A stretch of 8,302 nt of DNA from Candidatus Bathyarchaeum sp. (GTDB taxonomy: Archaea > Thermoproteota > Bathyarchaeia > Bathyarchaeales > Bathyarchaeaceae): assembly GCA_003096255.1 (NCBI GenBank), contig PIXS01000085.1, forward strand, positions 1 to 8,302, written 5' to 3'. Below are positions 4,235 through 8,302 of this stretch, one piece after another. How positions within the stretch are numbered: the stretch's first letter is position 1; each line of letters begins with the position of its first letter. Both the position numbers and the translations under genes were made by a program. The notes beneath the pieces were generated by a model. It did not search any database. It had not been told where the DNA came from and saw only the letters and a list, made by a program, of their open reading frames with translations.

Positions 4235-6430
4235 TTGGACTACTTTGGAGAAGACGAAGAGATTATCCGCGGCAAAAAATGGAACTGGAAAGACTTCGAA
4301 TCCACAAAGGATTATCCAGTTTCAGACAATCTTCTTGAATGGGTCATAGGACAAGAACGGGCACTGAACGAGTGCTATCTATGTCTAAAAGAGTGGGTTC
4401 ACAAACTCAAGAACCTAAAAGAAGAAAAATGGTATGAGGCATGGAAAGACCCAAACAAGGACAAGCCGCAAGTCACCAAAACTGCTCCCCCTGGACCTTA
4501 CCTGCTTCTGCTGGGAGACCCAGGAACAGGCAAATCGTTGATTGGCAGAGCCCTTTCAGTTCACCTAACAGACCTCTACAAAAAAGAGGACATTCAACTT
4601 CAAGATGTAGTCACTTGGCAAAACGAAGTGGTGCCCAGTGAACCAAAAATCTCCTGTCACCCTGCTGGAGACGGAAAAAAGATCATACTGAAACAGAAAC
4701 TGAAAGAAGCAAAGAAACAGTTTCTTCAACGTCTCGGAGTCAAAGCCATCATCTACTTGATGATTATTGTAGCTTCCATCTTTATGTTCGCGGGCTTCTA
4801 CTATCTGTGGCAAGAAGCAGTTGCTTGGGACATAAATGAGCTGAACGTCTTTGGAGTGCCCCTTCAGGAAGCACACAACGGGGACTTTAACGCATACATG
4901 CTAGACAATTTTGTGTCCATTGGAAGCATAACGTTTCTGCCAGCGGGAATGATGCTCATGTTCCTGATTCTGGTAACCGTGTTAGGCCGTTTCGGAATTA
5001 TGGGAGGCGCCAAGGGCATAGGCGGCGCAAAAGCCACAAAGGTTCCCAAGTTCATCGTGGACAACTCCAAGAAAGTTGCCCCATTCATCGACGCCACAGG
5101 ACACGGCTCAGCTCAACTCTTCGGAAGCATCGCATGGGACCCCCTCCAAACTGGAGGACTCGGCACACCTGAACACCAAAGAGTAAGTGCAGGAGACGTT
5201 CACCGCGCCCACCTCGGCATCCTCTACATCGACGAAATAAAGAACATGGCACCAGACGAAGCCATCACTCTCCTAACGGTCTTAGAAGACGGACAACTAC
5301 CCATAACCATGCGAAGCCGATGGAGCAGTGCAGGAGGAACAGCAGCCATGGCAGTATCTACAGAACCCGTGCCCTGCATGTGCTTCCTGGTTGGCGCAGG
5401 AAACTTTGACAGCATCGGAGGGGTTCATCCAGCGCTCATGGACAGAATCTACGGTTACGGTAAAGTAGTCAGAATGAACAATGACATGTATAACAACATA
5501 GAGAACCGCCGCAAGTACATCCAGTTCATTGCCCAAGAGGTTTCGCGGTTCAGGCTGCGGCATTTCAGCAGAGAAGCCTGTGAGGAAATTGTTAATGAGG
5601 GACGCAGAAGAAGTAACAAAAAGGATGCTTTGTCCACAAAGTTCCGTCCCATGATTTCCTTGGTGAAAACAGCTGCCACGTTGGCAATGACAGAGGGCTT
5701 GGAGCTTGTCGAAAGAAGGCATGTTAAAGACGCCATCGAAAAGCACTGTAAAACAATCCAGAAGCAGATGCTTGAACATCAGATGAGTGAAAGAGGAAAA
5801 CTGTTGGAGATTAATCCAGAGGGAGCTAAGCTGGGGCAGATTTACGGAGTAGCCGTAGTCAAAGACCCGTACAGCGGGGAGATGACAGGCAACGTCCTTA
5901 CAGTGAAGGGCTTCCTAGAGAAACGGGACAAACGGTGCGACAACATACATGGATACTACAAAGTCACGGGCATAGCCAAGGAGGGACAGGAGCAGTTCAT
6001 TGTGGACAGCGTAGCCAAAGTCAGAAGCGTGATCCTGCAGAAGTATGGTGTTGACATTGCTCAAGAGTTCTTTACTCACATAGACTTTGCTCAAGCATAC
6101 AGGGTGGATGGCCCAAGCGCAGGCGTCACCATGACAATTCTGCTGTGTTCGCTGCTGGAAGGTAAGCCGATTAGGCAGGATGTTGCTGTGACTGGCGAAA
6201 TCAATGTTAGCGTGGATGATGTGGTTCCAGTTACTGCTGTTGGCGGATTACATGAGAAAATAAAGTCTGCTGAAATGTGGGGCTTCAAGAAGGTCATTGT
6301 TCCAGCCAAAAACTTCAAGCATTCCATTGACCCAAGAGACTACAGCATCGAAGTAGTTCCAGGCGAAACACTAGAAGATTACCTAAAAGAGTCGCTGGTT
6401 CAGCCAGAAGATAAACCAAACAAGAAATGA
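4235..6430 (+). CDS. lonB: Archaeal membrane-bound ATP-dependent protease LonB
   Basis: LonB is the membrane-anchored AAA+ serine protease of archaea; it unfolds and degrades damaged, regulatory and membrane proteins at the cytoplasmic face. The 731 residues contain Walker A GDPGTGKS (94-101), two transmembrane helices (about 170-192 and 229-250) inserted between Walker A and B as expected for LonB, Walker B LGILYIDE (327-334), sensor-1 N390, and HPALMDRIYGYG (398-409) with R404 as probable arginine finger. The C-terminal Lon protease domain has the catalytic Ser628 in DGPSAG and Lys675 in GGLHEK. The nucleophile and lysine are both present, so it should be active. It is longer than the roughly 620-650 residues I recall for euryarchaeal LonB. 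Extra length lies between the VIGQ box (37-40) and Walker A, probably in the loop between the membrane helices, and by four residues ahead of Lys675. The gene appears monocistronic, divergent from proC and convergent with the flavodoxin. Confidence 0.95.
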   Translation: MDYFGEDEEIIRGKKWNWKDFESTKDYPVSDNLLEWVIGQERALNECYLCLKEWVHKLKNLKEEKWYEAWKDPNKDKPQVTKTAPPGPYLLLLGDPGTGKSLIGRALSVHLTDLYKKEDIQLQDVVTWQNEVVPSEPKISCHPAGDGKKIILKQKLKEAKKQFLQRLGVKAIIYLMIIVASIFMFAGFYYLWQEAVAWDINELNVFGVPLQEAHNGDFNAYMLDNFVSIGSITFLPAGMMLMFLILVTVLGRFGIMGGAKGIGGAKATKVPKFIVDNSKKVAPFIDATGHGSAQLFGSIAWDPLQTGGLGTPEHQRVSAGDVHRAHLGILYIDEIKNMAPDEAITLLTVLEDGQLPITMRSRWSSAGGTAAMAVSTEPVPCMCFLVGAGNFDSIGGVHPALMDRIYGYGKVVRMNNDMYNNIENRRKYIQFIAQEVSRFRLRHFSREACEEIVNEGRRRSNKKDALSTKFRPMISLVKTAATLAMTEGLELVERRHVKDAIEKHCKTIQKQMLEHQMSERGKLLEINPEGAKLGQIYGVAVVKDPYSGEMTGNVLTVKGFLEKRDKRCDNIHGYYKVTGIAKEGQEQFIVDSVAKVRSVILQKYGVDIAQEFFTHIDFAQAYRVDGPSAGVTMTILLCSLLEGKPIRQDVAVTGEINVSVDDVVPVTAVGGLHEKIKSAEMWGFKKVIVPAKNFKHSIDPRDYSIEVVPGETLEDYLKESLVQPEDKPNKK

Positions 6431-6442
6431 CCTTAAAGGATG

Positions 6443-6847
6443 CTACTTTTTTAGCGCCTTCACTATTTTTGCAGTGGGCTCCACAAAGTCTTCTGCAGTG
6501 AATTCTTTGGCTTTCGCTGAGGCACAGGTAACAGTTTTGTAGCCTTTCTTTTTCAGTTCGCCCTTGAGTTTGCTAAAGGTTCTTCCCTTCCAGAGGCGGC
6601 AAGTACAAAAGAGGGCTACCTGTTTGCCGTTGCCTTGTGGCAGCCTTCCCACGTAGGCTACAGATTCTACTGAGGGACTGAAGCCGTGAACGGGGGTTCC
6701 GAGAACGATTACGTCATAGTCGTTGACAACTGTGGGCTCTGTTGAGTTTATGTCAAAGACTGCGTCTGTTTCTAGGGCTTCGGCTATGGTTTCTGCAAGT
6801 TTTTTCGTGTTGCCTGTTTGGGAAAAATATAGAATACAAGCTTTCAT
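6443..6847 (-). CDS. Small flavodoxin-like FMN protein
   Basis: A 134-residue single-domain flavodoxin, an FMN-binding electron carrier of the cytoplasm. The first strand ILYFSQTGNTKKLA (5-18) contains the FMN phosphate loop SQTGNT (9-14). VIVLGTPVHGFSPS (46-59) matches the strand and loop that pack on the flavin, and VALFCTC (77-83) is a third core strand. C81 and C83 form a CxC pair just after that strand, where many flavodoxins have glycine-rich or aromatic residues; its role is unknown. The domain is on the short side for the family, and the electron partner is not in the window. The frame extends to 6871, but ATG at 6847 is preferred: it begins right at the first strand and lies 27 bases from a TATA box, which implies a leaderless message. 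The stop is 12 bases from the lonB stop, and the T-run at 6447-6453 within this gene may end lonB transcripts. Confidence 0.87.
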   Translation of the reverse strand: MKACILYFSQTGNTKKLAETIAEALETDAVFDINSTEPTVVNDYDVIVLGTPVHGFSPSVESVAYVGRLPQGNGKQVALFCTCRLWKGRTFSKLKGELKKKGYKTVTCASAKAKEFTAEDFVEPTAKIVKALKK

Positions 6848-6870
6848 GACATCACATAGACTCAACACCA

Positions 6871-6877
6871 AATATAT
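6871..6877 (-). promoter_or_regulatory. TATA box for the flavodoxin gene, predicting a leaderless mRNA
   Basis: The minus strand reads ATATATT, centred near 6874, which is 27 bases from the ATG at 6847. That is the usual archaeal TATA-to-start distance, so transcription probably begins at or next to the start codon. No ribosome site is seen between them, which agrees. An 8-base palindrome TTTCGAAA (6882-6889) lies directly upstream. Confidence 0.55.
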
Positions 6878-6914
6878 GAGTTTTCGAAACAGCCGAACAT
6901 GACATGGACTACTG

Positions 6915-6920
6915 TTTTAA
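6915..6920 (+). promoter_or_regulatory. Weak TATA-like element for the Y-family polymerase gene
   Basis: TTTTAA is the only AT-rich candidate on the plus strand of this 118-base divergent gap. It would start transcription near 6944-6945, about 21 bases before ATG at 6966. The match to the archaeal consensus is poor and no well-spaced ribosome site follows, so this is a guess. Confidence 0.22.
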
Positions 6921-6965
6921 GAGACAAGCAATCAACTTCTAAAGGCACAAGCATCGTCCACTTTG

Positions 6966-8087
6966 ATGTGTGAGGCTGACTTCAGTTTGCAAGCCAGAAT
7001 CGTAATGCTAGTTGACCTAGACTACTTCTTTGCCCAATGCGAAGAGAGACGAAACCCATCCATCAAAGATAAGCCTGTGGTTGTCTGCGTGTATTCTGGA
7101 CGCACCGAAGACAGCGGAGCAGTAAGCACAGCAAACTATGTGGCAAGAAAGTATGGTGTCAAATCTGGAATTCCTATATCGTTAGCTAAGCAGAAACTCA
7201 AAGACGTAGACGCCATTTTTCTGCCCGTTGACAAACAGTTTTACCGCACAATTTCAGACAGGATAATGGAGATTCTGAGAAGCCATGCTGACGTTTTCGA
7301 GCAGGTTGGCATAGACGAAGCGTACCTTGATGTTACGCAACGAACAAAAGGCGACTACCAACAGGCAGAGAAGCTTGCAGAAATCATAAGAGCTGAAGTT
7401 CTTGCTCAGGAGCAGCTTACCTGTTCCATCGGCGTTGGACCCAACAAGCTTGTCGCCAAAATAGCTGCTGACGTCCAGAAACCCGACGGCTTAACAGTGG
7501 TCAAGCCCCATGAACTGCATGCTTTTTTGTCGCCTTTGCCTGTCCGCCGTCTTGTTGGAGTTGGAAAAATAACAGAAAAGAAGCTTGAGACGTTGGACGT
7601 CAAAACCGTTGGCCAGTTAGCAAAGTTTGATGTTCAGCGGCTAGTTGACATTTTTGGAAGAAAGCTGGGAACCTACTTCCATAACGCATCCTTGGGAATA
7701 GATGATGAGCCGGTTCAGGAAAGAGGCGAGCCCGAATCTGTGAGCCGAATCTCCACCCTCAAAAACGACACAAACGACTTGGCAACTATTATCGATGAAG
7801 CCTACAGGCTATGTGATGAAGTTTACGGTAGGCTCCGGAAGCTGGGGCTCCTCTACAGGTCAGTTAGCATATACGTGGTTGCGGGCGACCTCAGTGTCCA
7901 CAGCAGGTCCAAAACATTTGAAAACCCAGTAAGCGACTTGGAAACATTCAGGGAGACTACAAAAGAGCTTTTCGAGAAGTTTCTGGCAGAATCGGATGTT
8001 AATGCAAGACGAATAGGCGTGAAACTCTCAAACTTAACCAAAAAGGAGAATCAGCAAAAGCAGATAACAAGCTTTTTTGGCAACTAG
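6966..8087 (+). CDS. dinB: Y-family translesion DNA polymerase, DinB/Dpo4-like
   Basis: A DNA polymerase IV relative that copies across damaged bases with low fidelity. It has 373 residues counted from ATG 6966; TTG 6963 immediately before is the alternative start. The palm has VDLDYFF (16-22), with D17 as a metal ligand and F22 as the probable steric gate against ribonucleotides (Tyr12 in Sulfolobus Dpo4, Phe13 in E. coli DinB). The finger segment is SGRTEDSGAVSTANYVARKYG (44-64), very Dpo4-like, and D117-E118 in GIDEAYLD are the other catalytic acids. A helix-hairpin-helix thumb includes VGVGKITEKKL (197-207). The little finger covers about 255-355. The C-terminus QKQITSFF (364-371) fits the PIP box Q-x-x-I-x-x-F-F for PCNA binding. 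All catalytic residues are intact and the length is near Dpo4 (352). It stands alone, divergent from the flavodoxin. Confidence 0.95.
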   Translation: MCEADFSLQARIVMLVDLDYFFAQCEERRNPSIKDKPVVVCVYSGRTEDSGAVSTANYVARKYGVKSGIPISLAKQKLKDVDAIFLPVDKQFYRTISDRIMEILRSHADVFEQVGIDEAYLDVTQRTKGDYQQAEKLAEIIRAEVLAQEQLTCSIGVGPNKLVAKIAADVQKPDGLTVVKPHELHAFLSPLPVRRLVGVGKITEKKLETLDVKTVGQLAKFDVQRLVDIFGRKLGTYFHNASLGIDDEPVQERGEPESVSRISTLKNDTNDLATIIDEAYRLCDEVYGRLRKLGLLYRSVSIYVVAGDLSVHSRSKTFENPVSDLETFRETTKELFEKFLAESDVNARRIGVKLSNLTKKENQQKQITSFFGN

Positions 8088-8098
8088 AAGCAGTGGCG

Positions 8099-8302
8099 TC
8101 AACGTTTTTTGTGTTTCTTTTTGGCAATTACTCCAACAAAGGTAGCTATCAGGAATAAGGGAAGGAATGCCCATGATGGAAACTCCGAAATCTCGGCGGG
8201 TTCCATTAGTGGGTGGTTGTCTTGGTTATTTTCGTACAGTACATGAGGCGTGTCGCCTATTCCGTCACCGTCACTGTCTACTCCATCGTAATCTGACCAG
8301 TA
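8099..8302 (-). CDS. C-terminal end of a NosD-like secreted surface protein, cut by window edge
   Basis: Only the last 67 residues are present; the frame is open to the right edge. They begin YWSDYDG, continue with an aspartate-rich segment VDSDGDGIGDTPH (8-20) and NNQDNHPLM (25-33), and end with EFPSW (40-44), a hydrophobic span (about 45-60) and the tail KKKHKKR. The D-x-D-G-D-G-x-G-D pattern resembles thrombospondin type-3/dockerin-like calcium loops. The combination of YWSDY, the GIGDTP stretch and NQDN-PL is what I recall at the end of archaeal NosD/CASH-type right-handed beta-helix proteins. The helix itself would lie beyond the window. The final segment is a membrane anchor or sorting signal, so the protein body should face outside. 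The stop TGA lies 11 bases from the polymerase stop (convergent). The surface location is fairly sure; the NosD identity rests on a short tail. Confidence 0.72.
   Translation of the reverse strand, partial: YWSDYDGVDSDGDGIGDTPHVLYENNQDNHPLMEPAEISEFPSWAFLPLFLIATFVGVIAKKKHKKR
8104..8122 (+). terminator. T-rich stretch after the polymerase gene, inside the convergent gene
   Basis: Two T-runs (8104-8109 and 8116-8120) begin 17 bases after the polymerase stop, suiting an archaeal U-tract terminator. On the other strand the same bases are the Lys codons of the basic tail of the NosD-like protein, so their composition has a coding explanation too. Termination is inferred. Confidence 0.35.

Noticed and set aside
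4295..4303. TTCGAATCC, resembling the T-loop of a tRNA
   Set aside because: The flanking bases do not pair into a T-stem, no acceptor stem or anticodon arm is visible, and it lies inside lonB.
4158..4349. 63-residue plus-strand reading frame overlapping the start of lonB
   Set aside because: It begins at a TTG without a ribosome site, runs in another frame through the lonB N-terminus, and shows no recognisable domain.
5297..5779. 160-residue minus-strand frame opposite lonB
   Set aside because: It is antisense to the conserved AAA+ core, Cys/His/Ser-rich by reverse coding, and has no start signals.
1..8302. CRISPR array, insertion sequence, toxin-antitoxin pair or phage genes
   Set aside because: I saw no regularly spaced repeats, transposase motifs, terminal inverted repeats or small overlapping gene pairs; the content is core genes plus two surface proteins.

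Overview
The window looks like a piece of an archaeal chromosome. The evidence is an archaeal/eukaryotic-type Nep1 rRNA pseudouridine methyltransferase, a membrane-inserted LonB protease, a Dpo4-like Y-family polymerase ending in a PCNA-binding box, and TATA-like elements placed about 27 bases from start codons or probable transcript starts. A Bathyarchaeia-like or related lineage is my best guess, mainly from the style of the EFPSW C-terminal tails. That is recollection, not a search result, so the lineage is tentative.

Layout, left to right. Bases 1-1174 (minus) hold a CapK/PaaK-like adenylate-forming enzyme cut by the left edge, so it has no stop codon in the window. It is preceded on the same strand by a secreted, membrane-anchored rhodanese (1230-1775). 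Divergent from that pair is nep1 (1878-2585, plus). Convergent with nep1 is a proC-purE pair on the minus strand (3191-3991 and 2645-3169, 21 bases apart). A 243-base divergent region, the longest gene-free stretch, separates proC from lonB (4235-6430, plus). A small flavodoxin (6443-6847, minus) converges on lonB with a 12-base gap. A dinB/dpo4-like polymerase (6966-8087, plus) diverges from the flavodoxin. The C-terminal end of a NosD-like surface protein (8099 to the right edge, minus) closes the window.

Functionally this is mostly core housekeeping: ribosome maturation, proline and purine synthesis, membrane protein quality control, redox and translesion synthesis. It is bracketed at both ends by cell-surface genes. 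The genes are tightly packed in alternating orientations, so most promoters lie in three short divergent gaps (1776-1877, 3992-4234, 6848-6965). I see no RNA gene, CRISPR array, insertion sequence or integration site.

The most unusual signal is that two unrelated surface proteins at opposite ends of the window, the rhodanese and the NosD-like protein, end in the same EFPSW + hydrophobic span + basic tail. This resembles a protein-sorting signal. I do not see a convincing wholly new multi-gene system here.
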